NCBI RefSeq assembly: GCF_030758775.1
Contig: NZ_CP132384.1
Location: 1,488,001-1,552,000, forward strand
DNA: 64,000 bases
Reading direction: 5' to 3'
From: Bifidobacterium asteroides
Lineage (GTDB): Bacteria; Actinomycetota; Actinomycetes; Actinomycetales; Bifidobacteriaceae
The notes under the pieces were generated by a model. The model was not told where the DNA came from and ran no database searches. It saw nothing but the letters and a program-made list of their open reading frames with translations. Below, piece after piece: positions 16,996 through 26,270 of this stretch. How positions within the stretch are numbered: position 1 is the first letter of the stretch; each line of letters begins with the position of its first letter. Made by a program: the position numbers and the translations under genes.

Positions 16996-18999
16996 TCAGC
17001 TTCGTAGCCAGACTTTCATGCTTCCCGTCTCCCGATTGGCCCATGCGTAGTAAGGAATCAACTTCATGTTTACAGAGCGCTCATACTTATCTGACAGAGG
17101 CATGTAGAGAGGATCATCAGGGCCATCCTCGGAATCAAGCATGGCTGGTACTGTCAGCACATCAACGCCACCAAGCAGATCCTGATCGAATTCAGAAGTC
17201 ACTTTCTGAGGATCGACAAGGACCCGGTACTGCCAAAGCTCCCCTGGATTATCAGTCGACTCGGCACAATAGACCAGAGGGCCTTGCATGAGCGCAACAG
17301 ATCCGGCATCCGACGAAACTCGCGAGTTGGCTCTCATGAGCCTAACAGCCATATCCATTTCCAAGTGAACATGGCTCTTTTGGCCCGGAGCCAGAACCAC
17401 ATAAAAGAATCCGCGGTCAAGCTCCGTCGATTCTTCGAATCCGTCAAGGGTCAACTTGTAGGAATCCCCCGTCCAACTGGGCACTCTGATGCCGAAACGA
17501 ACCGGTCCGGGTGCATCCGCTGACATTTCTAAGTTGTAGTCAACAAGACCACTCCATGGGAAATTCGTGGACTCCACAACTTCAAGACCATTGTCAAAGC
17601 TGGCCTGATTGGCGATGAACTGATGGCTGAGCACCGTGGAATCATCGGGCCTTGCATAAATATATTTATCCACGGAGGCGATCAGTCTAGCGATGTTGGC
17701 CGGACAGCAGGCGCAGCCAAACCAGTCCACTCTATGTGCCAGAACGTGATGACGATCCGGATTGTCTACGCCCTCGGGATCAACCTGGAGAGGATTGACA
17801 TAGAAGTACTGACGCCCATCCAAACTGATGCCTGCCAAGGCGCCGTTGAAAAGCTCGCGCTCCAGTATGTCGCCATATTCACCATCTGCATCCAACGCAA
17901 GCATTCTCTCGGCCAGCATGGTAGCTCCGACCGATGCACAGGTTTCACCGTACATAGTGTCATTAGGCAGGTCGTAATCGTAGGTAAGAGACTCGCCGAC
18001 ATGAGTGGACCCGATATTCCCGGTGATGTACATACGCTTGTCAACCAAGTTGCGCCATAGTCGGCATACTGTGCGTTTTAAGTCTGCATCTTGGGTAATG
18101 GTGGCCAAGTGAGCCATACCCGTGCATAAATACATCAACCTCACTGCATGGCCATGGGCTGTTTGTTGCTGGCGAACTGGGCGGTCAGCCTGAAAGTACT
18201 CCAGAGGATAATCAGCCATATCGGGCGTAATTTGCTCACCTGGCGCGCTCTCTTGTTGCTTTGCGTAGAAACCTGGATCCTGCCCACGAACATCGATGAG
18301 GTAGGCAGCCAATTGCTTATACCGCTCTTCACCAGTGGCTTCAAAGAGCTTGCAGAGGGCAAGCTCGATTTCAGGATGACCGTCGGCTCCATGGATTTTC
18401 CCTTCTTCAGGTCCGATATGCGCATCAATGCAATCAGCCATCCGACGAGCTATATCCAGAGCCTGTCTGTTGCCGGTGACTTGGTAATAGGCCAGTCCTG
18501 CTTCTATGTAGTGACCCATGCTGTAGGTTTCATGGGATTGCTGCAGCTGCGTAAAAGGCCTGCGATCCGCCCAAGGACCCGTCCCAATCTGAAAAGCGGT
18601 GACCAGGTACCCGTCTGGAGCCTGAGCCCGGGAAATAATGTCCACAGTGTTATCGCAGACCTCTTGCAGATGAGGATCCGGATGGTACTTCAGCACATAG
18701 GCTGCTTCCTCCAGCCACTTGTAGACGTCAGAATCCTGAAAGACCATGCCTTTGAATTCTCCATCCTGCTCACCAGCGGCAATGCGCAGATTGCTGACGG
18801 CATGACTGAGTGGGTCGGAACCCTGATTGCCGGCTGGATCATCAGGCACATTTACATCGACTTGATCATTGAGAACCTGCCACTGATAGGGCAAAACCAC
18901 ACGTGCGATCTGTTCCCGCCGTCGTTTCCAAAAAGTTGATGTAATTCTGACTCGGGGTTCACTAGGCAGTGGCTTCCCGCGCAACTGTGATTTTCTCAT
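16996..18999 (-). CDS. Beta-L-arabinofuranosidase, GH127
   Basis: A 667-residue glycosidase matching HypBA1 of Bifidobacterium longum (658 residues), which releases arabinose from beta-1,2-linked arabinofuranose disaccharides of hydroxyproline-rich glycoproteins. The zinc/cysteine active site is intact: E352 and C354 in MYGETCASVG, and C431-C432 in FGCACCPANIARL; these correspond to E338, C340, C417 and C418 of HypBA1, with one of the last pair as nucleophile. There is no signal peptide, so it acts in the cytoplasm on imported oligosaccharide. AAGGAG precedes the ATG. It is the last gene of an operon behind a binding protein and two permeases, divergent from a LacI regulator. Substrate linkage is inferred from family. 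Confidence 0.93.
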   Translation of the reverse strand: MRKSQLRGKPLPSEPRVRITSTFWKRRREQIARVVLPYQWQVLNDQVDVNVPDDPAGNQGSDPLSHAVSNLRIAAGEQDGEFKGMVFQDSDVYKWLEEAAYVLKYHPDPHLQEVCDNTVDIISRAQAPDGYLVTAFQIGTGPWADRRPFTQLQQSHETYSMGHYIEAGLAYYQVTGNRQALDIARRMADCIDAHIGPEEGKIHGADGHPEIELALCKLFEATGEERYKQLAAYLIDVRGQDPGFYAKQQESAPGEQITPDMADYPLEYFQADRPVRQQQTAHGHAVRLMYLCTGMAHLATITQDADLKRTVCRLWRNLVDKRMYITGNIGSTHVGESLTYDYDLPNDTMYGETCASVGATMLAERMLALDADGEYGDILERELFNGALAGISLDGRQYFYVNPLQVDPEGVDNPDRHHVLAHRVDWFGCACCPANIARLIASVDKYIYARPDDSTVLSHQFIANQASFDNGLEVVESTNFPWSGLVDYNLEMSADAPGPVRFGIRVPSWTGDSYKLTLDGFEESTELDRGFFYVVLAPGQKSHVHLEMDMAVRLMRANSRVSSDAGSVALMQGPLVYCAESTDNPGELWQYRVLVDPQKVTSEFDQDLLGGVDVLTVPAMLDSEDGPDDPLYMPLSDKYERSVNMKLIPYYAWANRETGSMKVWLRS

Positions 19000-19036
19000 T
19001 CGTTCTCCTTCTGTCGACGATCATCAACGCGGACCG

Positions 19037-19855
19037 TCAGCCCTTGACTGCGCCTGCCATGAATCCCTTGACGTAATACTTCTGAAGCGCCAGGAAGAGG
19101 ATTGCTGCAGGCAGGAGCAACACAACCACACCGGCCTCTGTAGCTCCATAGTCAATGACGCCCATAGTCTGCTGACGCATGTTGACCAAGGCCAAAGGCA
19201 GGGGGGCGTGCGAGGATCCGACAAGGTAGAGGGGAATCATGAAATTATTCCATGCTTCAAGGAAGGCCAGCAGTCCCACGGTCACCATGGAAGGTTTGAC
19301 CACAGGCATCAGGATCTTGACCAGCGCCTGCAGGCTGTTGCATCCGTCCACCATGGCGGCCTCCTCCATATCCTTAGGAATGGCATCAAATGCTATCCGC
19401 ATAATGAAGGTGCTCATGGGAAGCTGGAAAAGAGTCAGGACAAGACCGACGCCAACAAGGGAATCGTTCAGACCGATGTCCTTGTACCAAACCATGAGCG
19501 GTATCAGCAGGGATGCATATGGCACCATGAGAATGGACAGCGTTACCATAAATCCCAGATCATGACCTGGATATTCGAATCTGGAGAAGGAGTATCCAGC
19601 CATAGTGCAGACAATTACAGAAAGCACTACCGTGACCAGGGTAATTACCACTGAATTGGCCAGGTAGGTAGGTAATCCGTCCTGGTAATGCAACAAGGTC
19701 AGATAATTGCCCGGTCCCCAACCGTCCGTCTGGGCCGATCCGGTCTGCGGACTGAAGGAGCAGATGACCACCCATATCAGAGGAGCAATGAAGACCAGAG
19801 CCAGCAGGGCCTGAAGAATCCTGCTTATACAGCGTTTCCACAAGGGCGTAGTCAT
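19037..19855 (-). CDS. Sugar ABC transporter permease, MalG type
   Basis: Inner-membrane permease of 272 residues with six hydrophobic helices. The ATPase-contacting EAA loop is EEAAMVDGCNSLQALVKILMPVVKP near residues 165-190, which is typical of the CUT1 family. A strong AAGGGGA precedes the start. It sits eight bases downstream of the partner permease. No ATPase gene is in the operon; CUT1 systems of bifidobacteria commonly share one MsmK-like ATPase encoded elsewhere. Confidence 0.92.
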   Translation of the reverse strand: MTTPLWKRCISRILQALLALVFIAPLIWVVICSFSPQTGSAQTDGWGPGNYLTLLHYQDGLPTYLANSVVITLVTVVLSVIVCTMAGYSFSRFEYPGHDLGFMVTLSILMVPYASLLIPLMVWYKDIGLNDSLVGVGLVLTLFQLPMSTFIMRIAFDAIPKDMEEAAMVDGCNSLQALVKILMPVVKPSMVTVGLLAFLEAWNNFMIPLYLVGSSHAPLPLALVNMRQQTMGVIDYGATEAGVVVLLLPAAILFLALQKYYVKGFMAGAVKG

Positions 19856-19863
19856 GATTCCCC

Positions 19864-20784
19864 TTACTTGGTATTGTCGCGCAGACCGCGCATTTGAATG
19901 GAATTAATGACAACCAGGGCCAGCAGCACAATCAAAGAGAGCGCTGCAGCCATGCCCAGGTCTTTCTTGGAGTCGAAGGCAAAGTTGTAAATGAGCTCGA
20001 CTACGGTCATGGTCGCGTTGTTGGGTCCACCCTTGGTCAGGATGAAGAACTGATCGAAAGCGAGAATGGACCCCGTCACGCAGTAGACCAAGCACATGAT
20101 GATGGTCGGCCGCATCAAAGGAAGGGTGATTGACCTGAAAATCCGCCAAGTACCCGCCCCATCCATGCGTGCGGCTTCGTAAAGATCACCCGGGATGGAT
20201 TGCAGACCTATCATCATGAGCAGCATGTAGTACCCCGAGAACCGCCAAACAATGACAATAATGGTGGCCCAAAGAGCACTCTGTCCGGTGGCCAGCACAG
20301 AACCATTGGCATCCATAAGCCCCAGATGAGCCAGGATTTTTGTGACCGGTCCCACCTGCGGCGAATACAGGGCATAGAAGAGCAATGATGCTGAAGCCAG
20401 TCCGGTGGCGCTAGGCAGCAGGAAGCAGGTCCTAAGCACGTTGTTCCATGCACTGGACTCCTGCACGAGCAAGGCCAATCCCAGTCCGAGAACCAGGAGA
20501 ATAACAGTTACTATGACCGTGTACTCCAATGTGAACCCGATGGCATGGCCAAGCAGTTCATTGTGCAGAACCTTGATGAAATTCGTCGGGAAATTCCAAC
20601 CCCGATTACCACCCATCAAGGTCCAGCGAGAACCCGCCATGACGATCAGCAGGACGATGGGAACGACGAAAAGAACGATAATGAACAGCCAATCCGGGAG
20701 AGCATAAATCATCCCTCGGCGCATTCTTCTTCCGCGTACCCTGCTTCGTCTTCGTGTTACTGCTTGCTCACTGCTGCCTGACAT
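19864..20784 (-). CDS. Sugar ABC transporter permease, MalF type
   Basis: Permease of 306 residues with six main hydrophobic helices after an arginine-rich N terminus (residues 8-22). The EAA loop reads YEAARMDGAGTWRIFRSITLPLMRPT near 215-240. AAGGGG precedes the ATG. It pairs with the MalG-type permease to form the membrane channel for the sugar bound by the upstream lipoprotein. Confidence 0.92.
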   Translation of the reverse strand: MSGSSEQAVTRRRSRVRGRRMRRGMIYALPDWLFIIVLFVVPIVLLIVMAGSRWTLMGGNRGWNFPTNFIKVLHNELLGHAIGFTLEYTVIVTVILLVLGLGLALLVQESSAWNNVLRTCFLLPSATGLASASLLFYALYSPQVGPVTKILAHLGLMDANGSVLATGQSALWATIIVIVWRFSGYYMLLMMIGLQSIPGDLYEAARMDGAGTWRIFRSITLPLMRPTIIMCLVYCVTGSILAFDQFFILTKGGPNNATMTVVELIYNFAFDSKKDLGMAAALSLIVLLALVVINSIQMRGLRDNTK

Positions 20785-20825
20785 ATTGCACCCCTTCGTT
20801 GGTCATACCAATCGTCGGCTATCGT

Positions 20826-20852
20826 CAGAAAGGTTCCTCCGCAACCCTTCTG
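20826..20852 (-). promoter_or_regulatory. Hairpin between binding-protein and permease genes
   Basis: On the transcript strand CAGAAGGGTT pairs with AACCTTTCTG (one G-U pair) across a seven-base loop, in the 99-base gap after the binding-protein stop. Such intercistronic hairpins often stabilise or partly terminate the upstream message so that binding protein exceeds permease. No T tract follows. Confidence 0.55.
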
Positions 20853-20883
20853 GCGAAATCGATGGATCCGTATTTACGACCAT

Positions 20884-22206
20884 TCACTCCTTGGACAGGA
20901 CCTTGCTGACCGCCTGATTGTCGGCTTGCAAATTACCCTTGCCCCAGACGGCATTTTGAATCAGCAGCTGCCAGGGTGACCCGGCGGCATTGAATGCCTC
21001 GTTGAAGGCCGGAGACTTGGGGGTCTGACCATGACCATCGATAATGACGGAATTGATGGTCTGCACCCGCGGATCAGCATCGGTGTAAGCGGTTTTCAGG
21101 GTACGGATGTTCGAAGCGGTATCACCTTTGTCGGCAAACACCTGCTTCTGGCTATCTGCTTGCATCAGCCAGGAAAGGAAGTTCCAAGCCTGAGCGACAT
21201 GCTTGCTGTCCTTGGAGATTCCCATAGCATCCCCGCCGAGGAAAGTTGCAGTCTTGCCCTCTTCAGTGCCTGGTATAGGAGCCACACCAACCTTGAAACC
21301 GCCCTTCTTCTCTGCCTCAATGACTGCGGTCACCGAGGTGTTGGGATAGGGCATCACACCGACCTTTCCATTGGCAAATGGGGCTGTCCAGGTAGCACCC
21401 GTCTCCTCCTTGGAGCCTGCTCCCAGGCCATTGGTGGTCTCAGCAAGCTGATGGTAGGCTTCCAGGGTGGCCTTCATAGAGGGGTTGTCCAGAGAGGCCT
21501 TGCTGCCGTCATCGTTCATCACTTCATGACCATCAGCCCATGAGGACGGGAAAAGATCGAACGCCAGCGCCCCGCCTGATTGGCCAGCCAGATATGATCC
21601 TGAGACCCCGTCCTTGTTCAAACCGGCGATCTTCTTGGCCTGGCTTGTAAATTCCTCTATGCTGGCTGGGCCCTTCTCCGGATCCAGACCGGCCTGCTGA
21701 TAAAGGTCCTTGTTCCAGACCATGATCGATACATCGGTGATGAATGGCAGTGTGTATTTCTTGCCATCCACGGTTCCGGCCTTGATGTGTCCCTGTTGAA
21801 GATCGGCTTTATTTGACAGGGCATCAATCTGCTTGGTGATGTCCTTGAAGATGCCCTCAGAAGCCCAATAGGGAATGCGGACCACATCACCCGCCAGAAT
21901 ATCGGGCAGCGAACCAGTCTGGGAGGCTCCGCCAACCTTGCCTTCCATATCGTCGTTGGGGATGATCTCCAACTTCACCTTGTTCTTATGGGACTTGTTG
22001 TACACCCCAACCACATTTTTTGCCTGCCGCTCCAGTGGCGATCTGGTCCACAGGGTGATTTGCGCCCCGTCGTCCGTCCCCTTGGCCGGTATCTTGTCCG
22101 AAACCGCGCCGGACTGGGATCCTCCTCCACATGCGGCCAATGGCAGGAGCATGGCGGCAGCGGCTATGGCCGTCGTCGTACGTACGATGCTCTTCATCGA
22201 GATCAT
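20884..22206 (-). CDS. Sugar ABC transporter binding lipoprotein
   Basis: Extracellular solute-binding protein, CUT1 family. With the start at 22206 it has 440 residues; an ATG three codons further in is an alternative, and the frame is open ten codons upstream. A lipoprotein signal follows: MKSIVRTTTAIAAAAMLLP then the lipobox LAAC and a glycine-serine linker. The body has motifs of the family such as ITLWTRSPLERQAKN and GVMPYPNTSV. It is first in the operon with two permeases and the GH127 enzyme, so it most likely binds a short arabino-oligosaccharide. Confidence 0.92.
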   Translation of the reverse strand: MISMKSIVRTTTAIAAAAMLLPLAACGGGSQSGAVSDKIPAKGTDDGAQITLWTRSPLERQAKNVVGVYNKSHKNKVKLEIIPNDDMEGKVGGASQTGSLPDILAGDVVRIPYWASEGIFKDITKQIDALSNKADLQQGHIKAGTVDGKKYTLPFITDVSIMVWNKDLYQQAGLDPEKGPASIEEFTSQAKKIAGLNKDGVSGSYLAGQSGGALAFDLFPSSWADGHEVMNDDGSKASLDNPSMKATLEAYHQLAETTNGLGAGSKEETGATWTAPFANGKVGVMPYPNTSVTAVIEAEKKGGFKVGVAPIPGTEEGKTATFLGGDAMGISKDSKHVAQAWNFLSWLMQADSQKQVFADKGDTASNIRTLKTAYTDADPRVQTINSVIIDGHGQTPKSPAFNEAFNAAGSPWQLLIQNAVWGKGNLQADNQAVSKVLSKE

Positions 22207-22323
22207 ATCTGCTTCTTTCTCTACGTTCCCGCTCATCGTTGAGAGCTGGCAGCGGAAACTCCGCTTAGCATTCGACGAGTGTCATTTGAATCCAACCGAA
22301 TGGTCCACGCCGAAAGCCCTTTC

Positions 22324-22359
22324 ATCATATGCGATATAAGCGAAAATGCAAAATCGCTT
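22324..22359 (-). promoter_or_regulatory. Promoter and LacI-type operator of the arabinoside operon
   Basis: In minus direction, TTGCAT (22346-22351) and TATGAT (22324-22329) are spaced by 16 bases and make a plausible -35/-10 pair about 115 bases before the binding-protein start. Overlapping the -35 is a dyad, AAGCGA at 22338-22343 with TCGCTT at 22354-22359, centred on GC, the usual style of a LacI operator. Binding by the divergent regulator is inferred. Confidence 0.5.
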
Positions 22360-22428
22360 TCTCATAATGTTACTAGCCTATTGATTATTTCTAAGTGGAT
22401 TATTTTCTTCTACTTTTGACGTACTAAT

Positions 22429-22455
22429 GCGAAAATATCGGTTCCGTGTTTTCGC
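22429..22455 (+). promoter_or_regulatory. Second LacI-type operator candidate, near the regulator gene
   Basis: GCGAAAA at 22429-22435 is exactly mirrored by TTTTCGC at 22449-22455. The left half also matches the first operator (GCGAAAAT in both). It lies 92 bases before the start of the LacI gene, suited to autoregulation. A TTGAC element just upstream could be its -35, but I see no matching -10. Confidence 0.45.
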
Positions 22456-22546
22456 GACTACCGAAATCCTCGTAAGGCCGCACTAGCATAAGGGTTAACA
22501 CACAATACAATCAACTGCTCGGAAAAATCGCGAACTGGAGTCGGAC

Positions 22547-23557
22547 ATGGGGAAGACAACACGGACTGTCAGGCTGTCGGATGTGGCACAAATGGCTCAG
22601 GTGTCACTGTCGACGGCTTCTAAAGCGCTTCATGACCAGCCCAGGGTAAGTCCCGCGACCAGAAAAAAGGTTCGGGCAGCGGCAGAGCGTTTACACTACA
22701 GCCCAAACAAGATGGCTCAATCCCTGGCCAGCGGAAAGAGCGGCATCATCGGCCTGGTCACCTCCGACCTGACCGGCCGTTTTTCAACCCCTATCCTGAT
22801 TGGGGCCGAAAACGAGTTGCGCGCTGGCTCCGTCTCCGTTTTGCTGGCGAACGCCCGAGGTGATGAAGCACTGGAGCGTAGCCATGTTGAAAAACTGCTC
22901 TCGTTGAATGTGGACGGTCTGCTCATCGTGCAAAGGGAAACGAATCCTCGTTCCAGTCTGGGAAACGTAGGCGTCCCTTTGGTCTATGCATATGGACCGT
23001 CAACCAATCCCAATGATGCTTCTGTCACCTGCGACAATGTCGATGCCGGACGAATCGCAGTCAATTCGCTCATCTCATGCGGACGCAACAAAATAGCGAT
23101 CATTGGAGGCGACGAAACTTTTACGGCAGCCACAGATCGGACCAAGGGATCACTTGAGGCCCTAGCAGAATTCGGCCTTGAACCTGCTGGGCCAATCCGA
23201 TACGGCCGTTGGAATGAGAATTGGGGACGCGCAGCCACCAGGCTATTGCTTGACCAAGGCGTCGATTTTGATGCAGTCGTCTGTCAAAGCGATCAACTGG
23301 CAAGGGGCTGCATCGATGCATTGAAGCAGCAGGGACTGTCGATTCCTGATGATGTGGCGGTAGTAGGCCACGACAACTGGGATGTGCTGGTCAACGCCTC
23401 CAGGCCTTCATTGACTAGCATCGACAACAACACCGAGCTGATTGGCCGCCTTGCCGCTCGGCAGCTCATGGATGCCATTAAAGGACAGCCGCACCATGGG
23501 ATTGACTACGTACCCTGCCGTCTGATTCAACGCGAGTCCACCGTACCCATGGATTAA
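22547..23557 (+). CDS. LacI-family transcriptional regulator
   Basis: A 336-residue repressor. The N-terminal helix-turn-helix and hinge are textbook: RLSDVAQMAQVSLSTASKAL (10-29) then SPATRKKVRAAAERLHYSPN and a hinge leading to GIIGLVTSDL. The periplasmic-binding-like sugar domain follows to the end, closing with DNNTELIGRLAARQL. GGAG lies seven bases before the ATG. It is divergent from the binding protein/permease/GH127 operon and is the likely local repressor, released by an arabinose-containing ligand. Confidence 0.93.
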   Translation: MGKTTRTVRLSDVAQMAQVSLSTASKALHDQPRVSPATRKKVRAAAERLHYSPNKMAQSLASGKSGIIGLVTSDLTGRFSTPILIGAENELRAGSVSVLLANARGDEALERSHVEKLLSLNVDGLLIVQRETNPRSSLGNVGVPLVYAYGPSTNPNDASVTCDNVDAGRIAVNSLISCGRNKIAIIGGDETFTAATDRTKGSLEALAEFGLEPAGPIRYGRWNENWGRAATRLLLDQGVDFDAVVCQSDQLARGCIDALKQQGLSIPDDVAVVGHDNWDVLVNASRPSLTSIDNNTELIGRLAARQLMDAIKGQPHHGIDYVPCRLIQRESTVPMD

Positions 23558-23565
23558 CACAAAAT

Positions 23566-23605
23566 AGAGGCCCAGGCCGAACTTTCATCTTCAGCCTGGG
23601 CCTCT
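23566..23605. terminator. Terminator between lacI-type gene and luxS
   Basis: AGAGGCCCAGGC (23566-23577) and its exact complement (23594-23605) form a 12-base stem with a 16-base loop in the gap between the convergent regulator and luxS genes. In the luxS direction it is followed by TATTTTG, so it mainly serves luxS; it can work for both. Confidence 0.8.
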
Positions 23606-23615
23606 CTGTCAGCGA

Positions 23616-24098
23616 TCAGACCAGCTTGCGCTCGTAAGGATCAGAGCTGATGCCGGCAGCGACGATGTCGCGGCTCCACTGCTTGGCCGAGAAGAGCGAA
23701 TGGTCGCGATAGTTGCCGCATGAGGTGATCTCGGTGCCGGGCACGTCGTCCCAGGTGGCCTTTTCGGCGATGAATTCCAGCGACTCCTTCAGGGCCTTGG
23801 CCACATCCTCGGTCGAATGACGGCCCCAAGCAAGCAGGTGGAAGCCCGTCCGGCAACCGAAGGGCGAGCAGTCGATATAGCCGGGGATGCGCTCGCGCAG
23901 GAGCACGGCGATGGTGTGCTCGATGGTATGAAGCCCGGCAGTTGGAATGGCGTTCTGATTGGGCTGGACCAGGCGCAGATCATAGTTGGAGATGATGTCT
24001 CCCTGAGGGCCCTTCTCCTCGTCGATCAGACGAACGTAGGGCGCCTTGACCTTGGTGTGATCCAGCTGGAAGCTCTCTACGATTGGTTTGTCAGCCAT
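23616..24098 (-). CDS. luxS: S-ribosylhomocysteine lyase
   Basis: Iron-dependent enzyme of 160 residues that splits S-ribosylhomocysteine to homocysteine and DPD, the precursor of autoinducer-2, as part of the activated methyl cycle. The metal site HTIEH is at about residues 58-62 (family HxxEH) and the catalytic cysteine is in [10 protein letters not shown]. Length and start (GGAAAGGAA before the ATG) are normal. RecQ lies 63 bases upstream on the same strand, an arrangement seen in bifidobacteria. Confidence 0.97.
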   Translation of the reverse strand: MADKPIVESFQLDHTKVKAPYVRLIDEEKGPQGDIISNYDLRLVQPNQNAIPTAGLHTIEHTIAVLLRERIPGYIDCSPFGCRTGFHLLAWGRHSTEDVAKALKESLEFIAEKATWDDVPGTEITSCGNYRDHSLFSAKQWSRDIVAAGISSDPYERKLV

Positions 24099-24161
24099 TG
24101 TTATTTCCTTTCCTGTCGGGCGCCGGGTATGAAAGGCAGCCGCGATGAAGTCATGTACATC

Positions 24162-26180
24162 CTATGGTAGGCCGACCCGCCTATCAGATCCGGAAGTGCC
24201 CTTGGCCACATCCACCCCTCTTCTGGCCGAGAACTCGGAGATGACCCCCATGAACTGTGGTCCATACTGCTCCAGCTTGTGCTGTCCCACCCCATTGACG
24301 GCCAGGAAGGTTGCATCATCAGCCGGACGAAGACGGCACATATCGCGTAGTGCCTTGTCAGAAAAGACAATGTAGGGAGGCTTGCCGATCTTGCGGGCTA
24401 TGCTGGTCCGCACGTCGCGTAGCTTCTGGAAAAGTTCCTCATCTTCTGGGCTGGCATCGCTTGCACCGGCCTGGTCGAGACCATCATCGTCGACGGTTGA
24501 AGAGGATCTGCCGCCGAAGACCTTGCCCGAGGCACGTGGGCGTTCCGTCCGCTTGATTTCGTAGTGAAAGTCCGGACTGACCGTCTGCGCGGCCTTGGGC
24601 CCGAAATGGACCATGGGCAACCGCCCTTCGGTGATATACAGATACCCGTCCGAGGCCATCTGGTTGAGCACGTCACGGATTCGCGCCTCTGGAACCTGAT
24701 CCAGAGCGCCATAGCTAGGGCACCGATCCAACCCTCGCCGAAGAAGATCCTGCGAGCGCGAACCTCGGAGAATTTGCGCGATCTTGCCGGAGCCGAATCC
24801 CTGGTTCACATCATGCACGCACCTGCTGATGGCACGGGCCACATCGCTGACGTCGATGGTCGTGAAGGTGCTCAGACAGTTGGAACAGTTCTGGCAGCCG
24901 CCGCTGCCCGTGTCAGGATGCCCGACTGGGACGGATTTGCCCTTATCGGCCTCGGCAGGCGAAAGACCTGCGGCCGCCTGGTCCACCTCCTCGCCGAAAT
25001 ACCGCAGCATGTACTGGTGAAGGCAGCCGGTGGTTCGACAGTAACCGATCATGACGTTAAGCAGACGCCGGTGTTCGGCCCTGACTGCTTCAGCCTGCTC
25101 ACCGGTCATTCTGTCGTTGCCGTTGTCCATGTCCAAGAGGCGCCTGCGGGTGACGATGTCGCTCTCGTTCCACAGCAGGGAGCAACGGGCTGGCTCGCCG
25201 TCACGTCCCGCTCTGCCGGCCTCCTGGTAGTAAGCTTCGATGCTCTCAGGCATGTTGTGATGGATGACATAGCGCACGTTGGACTTGTCAATGCCCATGC
25301 CGAAGGCGTTGGTGGCCACGACCACCTGCACCTTGTCGTTGACGAAGTCCCGTTGCGCCTGCTCCCTGTCCTGGGCATCCATGCCAGCGTGGTAGCTGAC
25401 AGCGCTGACACCGGCCTTGGCCAGATCATCGGCCAGGGCTTCGGTCTCCTTGCGGGTGGCGCAGTAGACGATGCCTGAGTCGTTTCCATGCTTCAGGGCG
25501 TACTGGACCACCCAGCGATTCTTGTATTTGCTCTCCAGCTTGATCACGTCGAAGAAGAGGTTGGGCCTGTCGAATCCCGTCACCGCCACGTAGGGGTCGT
25601 CCAAGCCCAGCATGTATACGATGTCGCGCCGAACCTTCTCGGTCGCCGTAGCAGTGAAGGCTGCCACCGTGGGCCGGTGAGGCAGGGATCTGATGAAGTC
25701 GCCAATGCCCAAGTAGGCAGGGCGGAAGTCCTGACCCCACTGGGATACACAGTGGGCCTCATCCACCGCCAGCAGGGAGATCCTCGTATGCTGGGCGAAT
25801 TCCCTGAATCTAGGGGCATCCAGCCGCTCTGGGGCCACATAGAGGATCTTGCTGTGCCCTTGTGCAGCCTGAGCCAGGGCCAGGGACTGTTCATCCATAT
25901 CCTGGGTGGAATTAACGAATGAAGCTTGAATGCCGGCATCCTCCAGCCCATCCACCTGGTCCTTCATCAGGGAGACCAAGGGAGAGATGACGATGGTCAG
26001 ACCGTTCAGAAGGGTGGCAGGAATCTGATAGCAGATGGACTTGCCGGCCCCGGTCGGCATAACACCCAGGCAGTCCTGCCCGTTCAGGATGGCCTTGACC
26101 AGATCCTCCTGACCCGGGCGAAAGGACTCATACCCGAAATACCGCTTCAGCGCCTGCCCTGCATCCTGGATGTCCACCAT
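24162..26180 (-). CDS. recQ: ATP-dependent DNA helicase RecQ
   Basis: A 672-residue 3'-5' helicase of recombinational repair. Walker A PTGAGKS is at 42-48, the DEAH box at 140-143, and the aromatic-rich loop follows as SQWGQDFRP. The zinc-binding RQC region contains the C..C and CQNCSNC cysteines (about 375-440), then a winged helix, and an HRDC domain closes the protein (about 595-665, VNGVGQHKLEQYG). I chose ATG 26180 because GGGGAA precedes it and the protein then begins just ahead of the helicase core; the frame is open 20 codons further upstream. Note glutamine Q150 where E. coli has histidine in the aromatic loop. Confidence 0.95.
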   Translation of the reverse strand: MVDIQDAGQALKRYFGYESFRPGQEDLVKAILNGQDCLGVMPTGAGKSICYQIPATLLNGLTIVISPLVSLMKDQVDGLEDAGIQASFVNSTQDMDEQSLALAQAAQGHSKILYVAPERLDAPRFREFAQHTRISLLAVDEAHCVSQWGQDFRPAYLGIGDFIRSLPHRPTVAAFTATATEKVRRDIVYMLGLDDPYVAVTGFDRPNLFFDVIKLESKYKNRWVVQYALKHGNDSGIVYCATRKETEALADDLAKAGVSAVSYHAGMDAQDREQAQRDFVNDKVQVVVATNAFGMGIDKSNVRYVIHHNMPESIEAYYQEAGRAGRDGEPARCSLLWNESDIVTRRRLLDMDNGNDRMTGEQAEAVRAEHRRLLNVMIGYCRTTGCLHQYMLRYFGEEVDQAAAGLSPAEADKGKSVPVGHPDTGSGGCQNCSNCLSTFTTIDVSDVARAISRCVHDVNQGFGSGKIAQILRGSRSQDLLRRGLDRCPSYGALDQVPEARIRDVLNQMASDGYLYITEGRLPMVHFGPKAAQTVSPDFHYEIKRTERPRASGKVFGGRSSSTVDDDGLDQAGASDASPEDEELFQKLRDVRTSIARKIGKPPYIVFSDKALRDMCRLRPADDATFLAVNGVGQHKLEQYGPQFMGVISEFSARRGVDVAKGTSGSDRRVGLP

Positions 26181-26270
26181 GATTCCCCAGTCTATTGCCC
26201 CGACAGGAGTCAAGCAGTGGGCGAACGACCATGTGGTCAATCGTCGCTGGAATTCTTAGCTATCCTGCCA

